Shown here one piece after another: positions 1 to 12,531 of a stretch of 64,000 nucleotides of DNA; the stretch's first letter is position 1; each line of letters opens with the position of its first letter. Under the pieces are notes generated by a model. It was not told the DNA's origin and did not search any database. It saw only the letters and a list, made by a program, of their open reading frames with translations. Both the position numbers and the translations under genes were made by a program. The stretch is taken from the NCBI GenBank assembly GCA_001898835.1, contig MKVM01000005.1:1-64000 (forward strand), read 5' to 3'. This DNA comes from Micrococcales bacterium 72-143 (lineage in GTDB: Bacteria; Actinomycetota; Actinomycetes; Actinomycetales; Microbacteriaceae).

Positions 1-128
1 TGCTCACGTGTTACTCACCCGTTCGCCACTGATCCGGAGGGAGCAAGCTCCCTCGTTCACCGTTCGACTTGCATGTGTTAAGCACGCCGCCAGCGTTCGT
101 CCTGAGCCAGGATCAAACTCTCCGTAAA
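1..128 (-). rRNA. rrs: 16S ribosomal RNA, 5' end (partial)
   Basis: Read on the minus strand this is the first ~128 bases of a 16S rRNA: the universal AGAGTTTGATCCTGGCTCAG site lies at about 102-121, followed by the GACGAACGCTGGCGGCGTGC block and the start of variable region V1, ending in a GTGAGTAACACGTG-type sequence. The 5' end near 128 is placed by analogy with other actinobacterial 16S genes (TTTACGGAGAG start). The gene runs out of the window at base 1, so the rest of the operon is not visible. Confidence 0.97.
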
Positions 129-305
129 GGTTTGGTAGCACGACGACCGAAGTCGCCGGCAGAACCGTTGCTTTCACCGCGGGGAAAACCGCGGATCATG
201 CGAGTTGATCTGACTGAAAGGATCGTCTACTGACAATCCGTCAATCCAAAGGAATCTCTGTCCGACCAAAGGTCAGACGTCGAGGTTTTTGGCATTTGAC
301 ATAGT

Positions 306-327
306 GCACGCTGTTGAGTTCTCAAGG
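306..327 (-). promoter_or_regulatory. rrn leader element (antitermination-type motif)
   Basis: The minus strand reads CCTTGAGAACTCAACAGCGT here, the sequence found about 150-200 bases ahead of 16S genes across Actinobacteria (compare TTTGAGAACTCAATAGTGTG in mycobacterial leaders). In that family it belongs to the nut-like/processing region of the precursor rRNA. Its function here is inferred from position and similarity. Confidence 0.7.
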
Positions 328-381
328 ATCGGGCGCTCCTGATGCTCGCCGTCTCCGGCTCGCCCTCAGGGCAACTTCTCC

Positions 382-409
382 ATCCTAGCCCTCTCGTTCC
401 GTCTGTCAA
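382..409 (-). promoter_or_regulatory. rRNA operon promoter
   Basis: Minus strand: a perfect -35 TTGACA (404-409), a 16-base spacer and -10 TAGGAT (382-387), about 255 bases upstream of the 16S 5' end. It is the best sigma-70 match in the gene-free region and is correctly oriented for the rRNA operon. Confidence 0.8.
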
Positions 410-669
410 ATCGACGCGCCGGGAGTGAGGCTCCGGGCTGCGATCGACGACCGCGGTCTCCGAGAGGAGGATTCCCATCCTAGACCAAGAGGTCACACGA
501 ATGCTGGATTCGATTCAGATGGGGGTTTGGTTCTCCGCTTGAGGGGGCGGGGCCAGTGGTTGAGACAACCGTTCGGCCGCTTCGCTCTTCCCTTTGGGGC
601 GAACAGGTAAGACATTACGTGGGATCGGGCTCCGCGCCAAATCACACCGGAATCCCGGGCGTGTCGCGG

Positions 670-702
670 GGTCTCGATACGCCGCTGGGCGGCTACTCGA
701 CC
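670..702. repeat. GTCTCGATAC / CTACTCGACC inverted repeat overlapping tyrS stop
   Basis: A 33-base imperfect palindrome starting GGTCTCGATACG and ending GGCTACTCGACC, with a perfect inner GCCGC/GCGGC stem. From general familiarity it resembles a short intergenic element dispersed in Microbacteriaceae genomes, but only one copy is in this window. The tyrS stop codon (TAG, 693-695) lies inside it, so the last codons of tyrS (Val-Glu-stop) come from the element. It may serve as the tyrS transcription terminator. Confidence 0.5.
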
Positions 703-2012
703 GGCGGCGCGGCCTCGAGGACGACGCCGGCGAGGGTCTTCTTGCCCCGGCGCAGCACCGCCCGGCCGCCCGCGAGGCCGGCACCGGCGAGGGTCGCCGC
801 CTCGTCGTCGACCTTGGCGTTGTTGAGGTACACCCCGCCCTGCGCGATCGCCCGACGCGCCTCCGAGAGGCTCGAGCTCAGACCCGTGTCGACGAGCGCC
901 TGCACGACGAGCGTCTGCTCCCCCAGTCGCGCGTTCGGCAGCTCCTCGACGGCGGCCGCGAGGGTCGCGGCGTCGAGAGCCGCGAGCTCCCCCTGACCGA
1001 AGAGCGCCTCGGATGCGGCGATCACCGCATCCGTCGCCTCCGCGCCGTGGACGAGCGTCGTCACCTCGCGCGCGAGCGTGCGCTGCGCCTCGCGCCGGAA
1101 CGGCTCGGCCCGCACCTGCTGCTCGAGCGCCTCGATCTCGGTGCGCGTGAGGAAGGTGAACACCTTCAGCCGGTCGACGACGTCGGCGTCCTCCGTGTTG
1201 AGCCAGAACTGGTAGAACCGGTACGGGCTGCACATCTCCGCGTCGAGCCAGATGGCGTTGCCCTCGCTCTTGCCGAACTTGGTTCCGTCCGAGTTGGTGA
1301 TGAGCGGCGTGCCGATCGCGTGCACGCTCACCCCCTCCACGCGGTGGATGAGGTCGGTGCCGCTCGTGAGGTTGCCCCACTGGTCGGACCCGCCGGTCTG
1401 GAGCACGCATCCGTACTCGCGGTACAGCTCCAGGAAGTCCATGCCCTGCAGGATCTGGTAGCTGAACTCCGTGTAGCTGATGCCGGCATCCGAGTTCAGC
1501 CGCGCGGCGACGGCGTCCTTCTTGAGCATCGTGCCGACGCGGAAGTGCTTGCCGATCTCGCGGAGGAAGTCGATCGCCGACAGCGGGGCCGTCCAGTCGA
1601 GGTTGTTCACCATCCGCGCGGCGTTGTCTCCCTCGAAGGAGAGGAAGCGCTCGATCTGAGCACGCAGGCGACCCACCCACTCCGCGACCGTGTCCAGGTC
1701 GTTGAGGGTGCGCTCGGCGCTCGGCCGCGGGTCCCCGATGAGCCCCGTCGAGCCGCCCACGAGCCCGAGCGGCCGGTGCCCGGCGAGCTGCAGCCGGCGC
1801 AGCACGAGGATCTGCACGAGGTTGCCGAGGTGCAGGCTCGGCGCCGTCGGGTCGAAGCCGCAGTAGTACACGACGGGCGGCCCCGCGAGGAGCTCCTTCA
1901 GGGCGGCCGGGTCGGTCGACACGTGGACGAGGCCGCGCCAGCTCAGCTCCTCCCAGACGTCGGGGAAGGACGGGTCGTTTCGCTGCGCGCGGAGGATCTC
2001 GGATGCGGGCAC
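693..2012 (-). CDS. tyrS: Tyrosyl-tRNA synthetase
   Basis: Class I aminoacyl-tRNA synthetase of 439 residues, charging tRNA-Tyr in the cytoplasm. The HIGH-type motif is HLGN at residues 61-64, the tyrosine-pocket region (DQWGN) is near 210 and the KMSKS-type loop is KFGKS at 245-249. The last ~70 residues form an S4-like RNA-binding domain. Length is usual for bacterial TyrRS of this subtype. The GTG start at 2012 is supported by a TAATCT -10 element (2019-2024) ending six bases before it, so the mRNA is probably leaderless. The gene is divergent from the DUF2207 gene, with start codons only about 55 bases apart. Confidence 0.97.
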   Translation of the reverse strand: MPASEILRAQRNDPSFPDVWEELSWRGLVHVSTDPAALKELLAGPPVVYYCGFDPTAPSLHLGNLVQILVLRRLQLAGHRPLGLVGGSTGLIGDPRPSAERTLNDLDTVAEWVGRLRAQIERFLSFEGDNAARMVNNLDWTAPLSAIDFLREIGKHFRVGTMLKKDAVAARLNSDAGISYTEFSYQILQGMDFLELYREYGCVLQTGGSDQWGNLTSGTDLIHRVEGVSVHAIGTPLITNSDGTKFGKSEGNAIWLDAEMCSPYRFYQFWLNTEDADVVDRLKVFTFLTRTEIEALEQQVRAEPFRREAQRTLAREVTTLVHGAEATDAVIAASEALFGQGELAALDAATLAAAVEELPNARLGEQTLVVQALVDTGLSSSLSEARRAIAQGGVYLNNAKVDDEAATLAGAGLAGGRAVLRRGKKTLAGVVLEAAPPVE

Positions 2013-2018
2013 CCGGTC

Positions 2019-2058
2019 AGATTACCGTTCGCGGCACGCCGAGGCGGCTCAGTAGGCT
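2019..2058. promoter_or_regulatory. Divergent leaderless promoters of tyrS and the DUF2207 gene
   Basis: The -10 TAATCT on the minus strand (2019-2024) ends 6 bases before the tyrS GTG. The -10 TAGGCT on the plus strand (2053-2058) ends 7 bases before the GTG at 2066. Both transcripts are predicted to begin at the start codon, within a 54-base shared intergenic space. No good -35 box is seen for either. Confidence 0.6.
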
Positions 2059-2065
2059 CGGGCCC

Positions 2066-3958
2066 GTGCGAGCCCACCATCGCCCCCGGAACCCCGTACG
2101 CGTCACGGCGGCTCGCGTCGTCGGCGCCGCGGCCCTGCTGGCCCTGGCTTTCGCGCCCGCCGCCACCGCATCCGCCGAGGCCGCGCGACCCGCCCCGGCC
2201 CCGGCATCCGGGTGGAGCGCCGGCGGGGTCGACGACTTCGTGTTCGAGTCGTTCCACGCCGACTACGCGCTCGACCGCGACGCCGACCGCGCCTCGCGCC
2301 TGCACGTGGTCGAGACCCTCGTCGCGGTGTTCCCCGAGATCGACCAGAACCACGGCATCGAGCGCGCCATCCCCCGCAGCTACGCGCGTGTCGACCTCGG
2401 CCTCGAGATCGTCGGGGTGACCGACGCGTCGGGCGCGCGCCTCGACTACTCGCTTCAGGAGGACGACTACGACGGCTCCTTCCTCGTGCTGCGGATCGGC
2501 GACGCCGACAGCTACGTGCACGGGCGCCAGAGCTACGTGATCGAGTACACGATGCGGGACGTGGTGCGCTCCTTCGGGGACACGGGCGTCGACGAGCTGT
2601 ACTGGGACCTCAACGGCACGGGCAGCGCGCAGCCGTACGGGCGGGTGTCCGCCGAACTCACCCTCTCCCCCGCGCTGCGCGGCACGCCCACCGGCGCGGG
2701 CACCTGCTACGTGGGCGGCTACGGCGACACCACGACGTGCCCGATCGACATCACCGCGAACGGGGCGTCGGTCGACGTCGCGGACCTCGGCCCCCACGAG
2801 ACGGTCACCTGGGCGATCGCCTTCCCGAGCGGCACCTTCCGCGCGCCGCCGCTGCCGAGCGACTCGTGGATCGTGCGGGCGATCCCGTGGGTGCTCATCG
2901 GCATCGCCGGCGTCTGCCTCCTGATCGTGCTGTGGCTGCGCCTGCGGGTCTTCCGCAACGCCCCGGGTCGCGGCGGCATCGTCGTGCCGCAGTACGAGGG
3001 CTACCCGGAGCTGGGGGTCATGGAGGCGGCGGTGCTGCTCGGCCGGGAGCCGCGCGGGCTGCCGGCCCAGTTCGTGCAGTTCGTGGTGACGCGCGCAGCC
3101 CGGCTCGTCGACCGCGGCGAGAAGCACGGCGCGAAGGCGCGCTATCGTCTCGAGCTGGTCGACGCATCCGGGCTCGACCGCGACGACGCGATCGCGGTCG
3201 CGTCGTTGTTCGGCGGCACGGGGAAGGGCACGGGCATCGAGCTCGACACCGCGGACCGCAAGCTCGGCGACCGCATCGCGACGCTCCGCAGCAAGGTGCG
3301 GACCGAGGTCGCCCGCCGCTACCGCACGACCATCCGTTCGCGGTGGACGACCGTCGTGCGGATCGCGCTGTTCGTCAACGGCCTCGCCGCGGTCGTGATC
3401 GCGTTCTGGGCGGCGGATGCCGAGGCCGGCACCTCGCTGCTGATCTGGCAGCTGATCGCGGTGTTCGTGGCGGGCGTGCTGCTGTTCGGCTATGCGGGCT
3501 CGCCCGAGGTGCTCACCCCGGAGGGCGCCCTCGCCCGTGAGCACCTGGACGGCATCCGCGACTACCTGGAGCTCGCCGAGGCGGACCGCATCCGGGTGCT
3601 GCAGAGCCCGGAGGGCGCCGAGCGCACCCCTGTCGACACGGGCGACCCGGAGACGGTGGTGCGGCTGAACGAGCGCCTGCTGCCCTATGCGATCCTGTTC
3701 GGGATCGAGGAGCGCTGGCAGCGCGAGCTGGGGACGATGTACGCGACGACGCCCACCGAGCTCGCCCCCGTGCTCGGCTCGACGCGGCTGTCGTCGTTCG
3801 CGGCGGGCTATGCGGCGGCGAGTTTCGCCACGACTCCCCCGCCATCCTCGTCCTCGTCGTCGTGGTCGGGTTCGGGCGGCAGCGGCTTCTCCGGCGGATC
3901 CGGTGGCGGCGGATTCGCGGGCGGCGGAGGCGGCGGAGGCGGTGCCGGCGGGTGGTGA
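2066..3958 (+). CDS. DUF2207 family membrane protein
   Basis: Predicted membrane protein of 630 residues. It has an N-terminal signal or anchor (Ala/Leu-rich, about residues 15-35), a long extracytoplasmic DUF2207 domain (to about 265), a transmembrane helix (WVLIGIAGVCLLIVLWL), a cytoplasmic portion with two further helices near 430-475, and a Ser/Gly-rich tail ending in glycines and W. This layout, including the glycine tail, is typical of DUF2207 proteins, whose function is unknown. I chose GTG at 2066 over an in-frame upstream start at 2003, which would overlap tyrS and lacks a start signal, because TAGGCT ends 7 bases before 2066. It stands alone, with its own promoter. Confidence 0.85.
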   Translation: MRAHHRPRNPVRVTAARVVGAAALLALAFAPAATASAEAARPAPAPASGWSAGGVDDFVFESFHADYALDRDADRASRLHVVETLVAVFPEIDQNHGIERAIPRSYARVDLGLEIVGVTDASGARLDYSLQEDDYDGSFLVLRIGDADSYVHGRQSYVIEYTMRDVVRSFGDTGVDELYWDLNGTGSAQPYGRVSAELTLSPALRGTPTGAGTCYVGGYGDTTTCPIDITANGASVDVADLGPHETVTWAIAFPSGTFRAPPLPSDSWIVRAIPWVLIGIAGVCLLIVLWLRLRVFRNAPGRGGIVVPQYEGYPELGVMEAAVLLGREPRGLPAQFVQFVVTRAARLVDRGEKHGAKARYRLELVDASGLDRDDAIAVASLFGGTGKGTGIELDTADRKLGDRIATLRSKVRTEVARRYRTTIRSRWTTVVRIALFVNGLAAVVIAFWAADAEAGTSLLIWQLIAVFVAGVLLFGYAGSPEVLTPEGALAREHLDGIRDYLELAEADRIRVLQSPEGAERTPVDTGDPETVVRLNERLLPYAILFGIEERWQRELGTMYATTPTELAPVLGSTRLSSFAAGYAAASFATTPPPSSSSSSWSGSGGSGFSGGSGGGGFAGGGGGGGGAGGW

Positions 3959-3998
3959 ACCCTGCAGACTTGATCTCCCAGAGATCCACCGTGAGGGG

Positions 3999-4028
3999 TT
4001 GATGTTGCAGGGATCATCCCCGTAGGCT
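3999..4028 (+). promoter_or_regulatory. Promoter of the SatD-like gene
   Basis: -35 TTGATG (3999-4004), 18-base spacer and -10 TAGGCT (4023-4028), followed by a strong ribosome-binding site (AGGAGG at 4035-4040) ahead of the ATG at 4047. Unlike many neighbours this gene therefore has a short leader with a Shine-Dalgarno site. Confidence 0.6.
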
Positions 4029-4046
4029 TGATTCAGGAGGACCGCC

Positions 4047-4679
4047 ATGTTCGCCATCACCGCCGACCAGATCGACAGCCGACACCGCCCCGACCACGCC
4101 GAGGCGGCGCTGACGCTGCTCACCCGCATCGGTCGCGACCGTCTCGCCCTCCCCGCCGACCGCACGGCGGGCGACGAGGTGCAGTCGCTCACCTCCGATC
4201 CGGCCGTAGCGCTCGAACTCGTCCTCGAGCTCGCCCGCACGGGGCTGTGGAGCGTCGGTATCGGAATCGGCGACGTGCGCACCCCGCTGCCCGCCGCCAC
4301 CCGCGCGGCGACGGGCGAGGCGCTCGTCGCCGCCCGTGAAGCCGTCGAGGCCGCCAAACGACGCCCCTGGCGCGTGGCCGTCGGCGGCGACAGCCTCCGC
4401 CCCCGCGCGGCCACCATCCAGGCGATGCTCGAACTCCTGCTGCAGCTGCGCGAGCGGCGCTCCCCCGAAGGCTGGGAACTGTACGATCTGGTCGAGTCGG
4501 GGCTCACCCAGGCGGAGGCCGCCGAGCGGCTCGGCATCACCCCGCAGGCCGCGAGCAAGAGGGCGATCGCCGCCGGGGTGCGCCTGGACGCGACGGCCCG
4601 CGACGGGATCGTGGAACTGCTCGCGCTCGCGGACGGCGCCGACGCCGCACCGACGCGGAAGACGGAGGAGGACGCGTGA
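4047..4679 (+). CDS. SatD-like protein with C-terminal helix-turn-helix
   Basis: A 210-residue cytoplasmic protein. The N-terminal ~125 residues resemble the SatD family: a start like FAITADQIDSR, a GDEVQSL motif near 55-60 and a GIGIGDV motif near 80. The C-terminal part has a helix-turn-helix at about 155-180 (LTQAEAAERLGITPQAASKR) that could bind DNA. It overlaps the following membrane-protein gene by 4 bases (GTGA), so the two are probably translationally coupled. SatD proteins are poorly characterised and no specific activity can be assigned. Confidence 0.7.
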   Translation: MFAITADQIDSRHRPDHAEAALTLLTRIGRDRLALPADRTAGDEVQSLTSDPAVALELVLELARTGLWSVGIGIGDVRTPLPAATRAATGEALVAAREAVEAAKRRPWRVAVGGDSLRPRAATIQAMLELLLQLRERRSPEGWELYDLVESGLTQAEAAERLGITPQAASKRAIAAGVRLDATARDGIVELLALADGADAAPTRKTEEDA

Positions 4680-5248
4680 TCGTCATCGGCTACCTGATCT
4701 GGGCGCTCGCGCTGCTCGTCATCGCGGGAGCGATCGTGGCGACCGTGCTCGCCGCACGGCTCGGCCGCCCCCGGCTGGCGCTGCTCGCCCTCATCCCGGT
4801 CGCCGGCGGTCTCCTCGCGGCGGCCTTCGGCATCCGCCTGCTGCCCGAGCCGCACCCCTACGCCGTCGTCCTGGCGCTCGGCGTCGCCGCGCTCGGCATC
4901 CTCGCCGGCAGCCCCCTCACGGTGGTCGTGCTCGACCTGGCGAGCCGCGGTGCCCCCGTGCGCCGCGGCGCCCACGGGGGCATCCTCATCCGCCGGGAGC
5001 GAACGGGCGAGGAGCAGGAGGTGCTGCGCGGCGGCACGACGATCGGTCTGCTCGAGCGCGCCGCCATCGTCGGCGCGATCGCCGTCGGTCACCCCGAGGT
5101 GATCGCCGCCCTCATCGCCGTCAAGGGCCTCGGCCGCTTCTCGGAGCTCGACTCGGCCGCCGCCCGCGAGCGGTTCATCATCGGCACCCTCTCGAGCATG
5201 CTCTGGGCGGGCGCCTGCGCCGTGCTCGTGGCGCTCACGGTCGCGTGA
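4676..5248 (+). CDS. Hypothetical integral membrane protein, partner of the SatD-like gene
   Basis: 190 residues, mostly hydrophobic, with about four to five predicted membrane helices (residues 1-28, 33-55, 60-90, 125-145 and 165-190). A conserved-looking cytoplasmic stretch, [19 protein letters not shown] and [10 protein letters not shown], precedes the last helix. The GTG start overlaps the stop of the SatD-like gene. The 3' end overlaps the convergent glycosylase gene by 14 bases. The pairing of a SatD-like regulator with a membrane protein recurs in bacteria, but no function is known. Confidence 0.7.
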   Translation: MIVIGYLIWALALLVIAGAIVATVLAARLGRPRLALLALIPVAGGLLAAAFGIRLLPEPHPYAVVLALGVAALGILAGSPLTVVVLDLASRGAPVRRGAHGGILIRRERTGEEQEVLRGGTTIGLLERAAIVGAIAVGHPEVIAALIAVKGLGRFSELDSAAARERFIIGTLSSMLWAGACAVLVALTVA

Positions 5249-5836
5249 GGCGACCGCGCGGCGCCGACGCACGGTAGGCGGAGACGGTGGGGTCGCCGGG
5301 GATCCAGAAACGCAGGGGGAACGCGTCGGTGCCGCCCGCCCCCGAGACGCCGACGCGTGGGCCGACCTCGACGGGCGACGGATGCGGGGCCGGTTCGAGC
5401 AGGAAGGGAGCGACGCCCAGCGCGGCCGTGTCGTCGGTGAGCGCGATGCCGAGCGCCTTCGTGAGGCGGGCCGGGCCCCGCGCGAGCTCGGCATCCGACC
5501 TCGCCGTCGGACGACGCTCGCGCGCGAGCTCGAACCCGTCGACGACCTCACCCGCCCGCAGCAGCACGGCGCTCGCGACCCCCGCGGGCGAGCACACGAC
5601 GTTCGCGCACACGTGCATGCCGTAGCTGAAGTACACGTAGAGGTGACCGGGCTCGCCGAACATCGTCCGCGTGCGCGGCGTGACGCCCCGGAAGGCGTGC
5701 GAGCCGGGATCGGCCTCGCCGAGGTAGGCCTCGACCTCCGTGAGGCGCACCGACACGCCGCGGCCGGTCAGCACGGACCCCAGCAGCAGGGGCGCGACCT
5801 CGTCTGCCGGACGCGCGAGAAGCTCCGCGAGCCCGC

Positions 5837-5840
<4 letters not shown>
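5235..5840 (-). CDS. 3-methyladenine DNA glycosylase (AAG/MPG family)
   Basis: Base-excision repair enzyme that removes alkylated purines from DNA. Family motifs are clear: [41 protein letters not shown] and [12 protein letters not shown]. The family normally begins with a helix like [19 protein letters not shown], which is present, but no ATG, GTG or TTG precedes it in frame. A CTG at 5838-5840 overlapping the stop of the upstream small ORF (CTGA) would give 201 residues, the usual family length. The first standard start is a GTG at 5774, which would cut off this helix. I therefore favour CTG with translational coupling. The gene closes a chain argH / small membrane protein / glycosylase. 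Confidence 0.85.
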
Positions 5841-7515
<1,675 letters not shown>

Positions 7516-7521
7516 TGCGTC

Positions 7522-8367
7522 ATGTCCGAGCCGACCACGCCTCCCGTCCCGTCCACCCCGGAGTCCGTCCCGCAGGCCGCCGAGCCCGCCGCATCCGCCC
7601 CGGCGGAGGCGACCCCGGCGCCGCGCTACGGGGAGTTCGCGCCGGTGGAGTCGACGGCCGCGCCCGTCTCCGCGCCCCCCGCCCTCCCGGATGCCGCGGC
7701 GCAGGGAATCCCCGCGGCGCCCGGCCAGCCCGCCATGTACGCGGATGCCGCGCCGGGTGGCGTCGGACATCCGGGGGTCCCCGCCGCGCCCGGGTATCCG
7801 CAGCAGCCGGGGTATCCGCAGCAGGGGTACCCGCAGCAGCCCGGGTACCCGCAGCAGACCGGGTACCCGCAGCAACCGCAGGCCGGCCACCCCCAGCAGG
7901 GGTACCCGCAGGCGCAGCCCGGCTACCCGCAGCCCGGCTACGGCCAGCCCGCGTACGGTCAGCCGGTGTACGGCCAGCCGGGATTCAACGGCGCGCCCGC
8001 ACCGAAGCGGCGCACCTGGGACGTCGTCCTCACGATCATCTTCCTCGTGCTGGGCCTCGGGGGCGCGCTGCTCGGCGTGCTCTACGGCGTGCTGTTCAGC
8101 TCGCCCGAGCTGCTCAGCGAGAGCTTCCGGCAGCAGGGGCTCGGCGACTTCGACGGCGAGATCGGCGTCGCCCCCATCGTGCTCATCGCCAGCCACATCG
8201 TGCTGTATCTGGTGGCCGCCGGCCTCTCGGTCCTGCTGCTCGTGAAGAAGAAGATCGCGTTCTACGTCCCGCTCACCGCGGGCGTCATCGCGGCGATCGT
8301 CTTCTGGGCGACGATCGTCACCGTGATGGCGAGCGACCCCGACTTCGCCTCGACGTACGGCGTCTAG
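7522..8367 (+). CDS. Proline/glutamine-repeat membrane protein (DUF6264-like)
   Basis: 281 residues. The N-terminal ~90 residues are Pro/Ala-rich and low-complexity, and residues 91-155 are a GYPQQ/GYGQP tandem repeat. These are followed by three to four membrane helices (about 169-195, 215-237, 243-270) with a short KKK loop. The layout resembles Microbacteriaceae proteins annotated DUF6264, with a disordered cytoplasmic repeat arm plus a membrane domain. Function is unknown. The leaderless ATG start is supported by TAAGCT. The gene is inserted between argF and argH on the opposite strand. Confidence 0.75.
   Translation: MSEPTTPPVPSTPESVPQAAEPAASAPAEATPAPRYGEFAPVESTAAPVSAPPALPDAAAQGIPAAPGQPAMYADAAPGGVGHPGVPAAPGYPQQPGYPQQGYPQQPGYPQQTGYPQQPQAGHPQQGYPQAQPGYPQPGYGQPAYGQPVYGQPGFNGAPAPKRRTWDVVLTIIFLVLGLGGALLGVLYGVLFSSPELLSESFRQQGLGDFDGEIGVAPIVLIASHIVLYLVAAGLSVLLLVKKKIAFYVPLTAGVIAAIVFWATIVTVMASDPDFASTYGV
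7792..7986 (+). repeat. GYPQQ / YGQP coding tandem repeat
   Basis: About a dozen degenerate 15- to 18-base units encoding GYPQQ(P) and later YGQP(A/V). They lie inside the membrane-protein gene (residues 91-155). Tyr-Pro-Gln-rich repeats of this kind are common as flexible N-terminal arms of actinobacterial membrane proteins. Copy number is prone to change by slippage. Confidence 0.8.
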
Positions 8368-8373
8368 CGTCGC

Positions 8374-10483
<2,110 letters not shown>

Positions 10484-10487
<4 letters not shown>

Positions 10488-11383
10488 GCGGGCACCACCT
10501 CGGTGCCGATCCCGGCATCCGTGAAGATCTCGAGCAGGATCGAGTGCGGGCGGCGACCGTCGATGATGGCGGCCTTCGGCACTCCCCCGTCGACCGCCTC
10601 CAGGCACGCCGACATCTTCGGGATCATGCCCGACTCGAGGCTCGGCAACAGCTCGGCGAGCTCCGCGCGCGTGATCTGCGAGACGAGCGAGTCGCGGTTC
10701 GGCCAGTCGCGGTACAGGCCCGCGACATCCGTCAGCACGACGAGCTTCTCCGCGCCGAGCGCCACGGCGAGCGCGGCGGCGGCGGAGTCGGCGTTGACGT
10801 TGAGCGACTGCCCCGGGACGTCGGCGTCCGGCGCGATCGAGGAGACGACGGGGATGCGTCCCGCGTCGATCTCCGCGAGCACAGCCGCGGGGTCGACGGC
10901 GATCACGTCGCCGACGAGACCGATGTCGACGGGCTGCCCGTCGATCACGACGCCGCGCCGACGGGCCGTGAACAGCCCCGCGTCCTCCCCCGAGATCGCG
11001 GAGGCGAGCGGCCCGTGCCGGTTGATGAGCGTCACGAGCTCGCGGCTCACCTGCCCGGTGAGCACCATCCGCACGACCTCCATCGCCTCGGGGGTCGTCA
11101 CCCGATAGCCGCCGCGGAACTCGCTCGGGATGCCGAGCCTGTCGAGCATCGCCGAGATCTGAGGGCCGCCACCGTGCACGACGACCGGCTTGAGGCCCAC
11201 CGAGCGCAGGTAGACCATGTCCTCCGCGAAGGCGCGCTGCAGCGACTCGTCGACCATGGCGTTGCCGCCGAACTTGACGACGACGATGCGCCCGGCGAAG
11301 CGCAGCAGCCAAGGCAGGGACTGGATGAGGGTGTCGGCCTTGACGGCGGCGTCCAGCATCCGGTGGTCAGGAGAGGTGGTCAT
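10484..11383 (-). CDS. argB: Acetylglutamate kinase
   Basis: Phosphorylates N-acetylglutamate, normally the arginine-feedback-controlled step in organisms with the ArgJ cycle. 299 residues. Motifs: [10 protein letters not shown] (phosphate loop), [14 protein letters not shown] and [13 protein letters not shown] near the substrate site. The N-terminal helix upstream of the kinase core (residues 1-30) is of the kind that mediates hexamer formation in arginine-sensitive enzymes. It overlaps argD and argJ by 4 bases each. Confidence 0.96.
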
Positions 11384-12531
11384 GATGCGTAGGCGCTGTT
11401 CTCGTGGACGTAGTCGTGGGTGAGGTCGTTGGTGAGGATCGTCGCGCTCGACCCGCCGGCATGGAGGTCGATGAGCACCTGCACAGCACGCGGCCGCAGG
11501 TCGACCTCAGTGCGCGGCCGGTCCGGGCCGCCCGCCGAGCACACCCGCACGCCGTTCATCGACACGTCGACCGCGTAGGGGTCGACGGCGGCCGAGGTGG
11601 TGCCGATCGCGGCGAGCACGCGCCCCCAGTTGGGGTCGTTGCCGAACACCGCCGCCTTGAACAGGTTGCTGCGTGCGACCGCGCGACCCACCTCGACCGC
11701 GTCGTCCTCCGATGCGGCCCCCACGACCTCGATCGCGATGTCGTGGCTCGCCCCCTCGGCATCCGCCTGCAGCTGGCGTGCGAGGTCCTGGCAGAGCTCC
11801 ACGAGCGCGGCGGTGAAGGCGGCGGGCTCCGGCTCCAGCCCCGATGCGCCGCTCGCGAGCAGCGTGACCTGGTCGTTGGTCGACATGCAGCCGTCGGAGT
11901 CGAGGCGGTCGAAGCTCACACGGGTCGCCGCGCGCAGTGCCGCGTCGAGCTCGGCGGGCAGCAGCACGGCGTCCGTCGTGATGACGACGAGCATCGTCGC
12001 GAGGCCGGGCGCGAGCATGCCGGCCCCCTTCGCCATGCCGCCGATCGTCCAGCCGTCGCGGCGGACGACCGCGGTCTTGGGCTTCGAGTCGGTCGTCATG
12101 ATCGCCTCGGCGGCGTCCGGGCCGCCGCCCTCGGCGCGCTCCACGGCGGCCTCGTGCGCGCCCGCGAGCAGCTTCGCACGGTCGAGCTGCTCGCCGATGA
12201 GGCCCGTCGAGCAGACGAGCACGTCGCCCGCCGAGACCCCGAGCGCGTCGCCGACCGCCTCCGCCGTGGCGTGGGTGGTCTGGAAGCCCTCCGCGCCCGT
12301 GAAGCAGTTCGCCCCGCCCGAGTTGAGGATGATCGCGCTCACGGTGCCGTCGGCGATGACCTGCTCCGACCAGATGATCGGGTTGGCCTTCGCGCGGTTG
12401 CTCGTGAAGACCGCCGCGGCGCTGCGCAGCGGCCCCTCGTTGACGACGAGCGCGAGGTCGCGCTTGCCGAAGGGCTTGAGGCCCGCCGCGACGCCCGCGG
12501 CGGTGAATCCGGATGCGGCGGTGACGCTCAC
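11380..12531 (-). CDS. argJ: Glutamate N-acetyltransferase / amino-acid acetyltransferase
   Basis: Bifunctional enzyme that recycles the acetyl group from acetylornithine to glutamate. 383 residues, an Ntn-type protein that cleaves itself before a threonine. The cleavage region [18 protein letters not shown] is present. Other family motifs: [21 protein letters not shown] and [13 protein letters not shown]. It is embedded in the arg chain with ATGA overlaps on both sides. The presence of argJ implies the cyclic acetyl pathway, so no argE is expected. Confidence 0.96.
   Translation of the reverse strand: MSVTAASGFTAAGVAAGLKPFGKRDLALVVNEGPLRSAAAVFTSNRAKANPIIWSEQVIADGTVSAIILNSGGANCFTGAEGFQTTHATAEAVGDALGVSAGDVLVCSTGLIGEQLDRAKLLAGAHEAAVERAEGGGPDAAEAIMTTDSKPKTAVVRRDGWTIGGMAKGAGMLAPGLATMLVVITTDAVLLPAELDAALRAATRVSFDRLDSDGCMSTNDQVTLLASGASGLEPEPAAFTAALVELCQDLARQLQADAEGASHDIAIEVVGAASEDDAVEVGRAVARSNLFKAAVFGNDPNWGRVLAAIGTTSAAVDPYAVDVSMNGVRVCSAGGPDRPRTEVDLRPRAVQVLIDLHAGGSSATILTNDLTHDYVHENSAYAS

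Larger units (their letters stand above)
129..692. other. rRNA operon leader and upstream gene-free region
   Basis: No credible protein gene is seen in these ~560 bases. The right part is the 3' flank of tyrS (minus strand), carrying an imperfect inverted repeat at 670-702. The left part is the 5' leader of the 16S rRNA with a conserved actinobacterial leader motif at 306-327 and a strong promoter at 382-409. The sequence 410-660 shows only a possible second -10 (TAGGAT at 477-482, minus strand) without a convincing -35. Confidence 0.7.

Noticed and set aside
477-482. TAGGAT as a second rRNA operon promoter
   Set aside because: No acceptable -35 hexamer at 16-18 bases; the promoter at 382-409 is far better.
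1943-5551. A very long (about 1200 codon) minus-strand reading frame through the DUF2207 and SatD-like genes
   Set aside because: It is antisense to clear genes, is extremely Arg/Ala/Asp-rich as expected for a GC-rich shadow frame, and has no domain or start signal.
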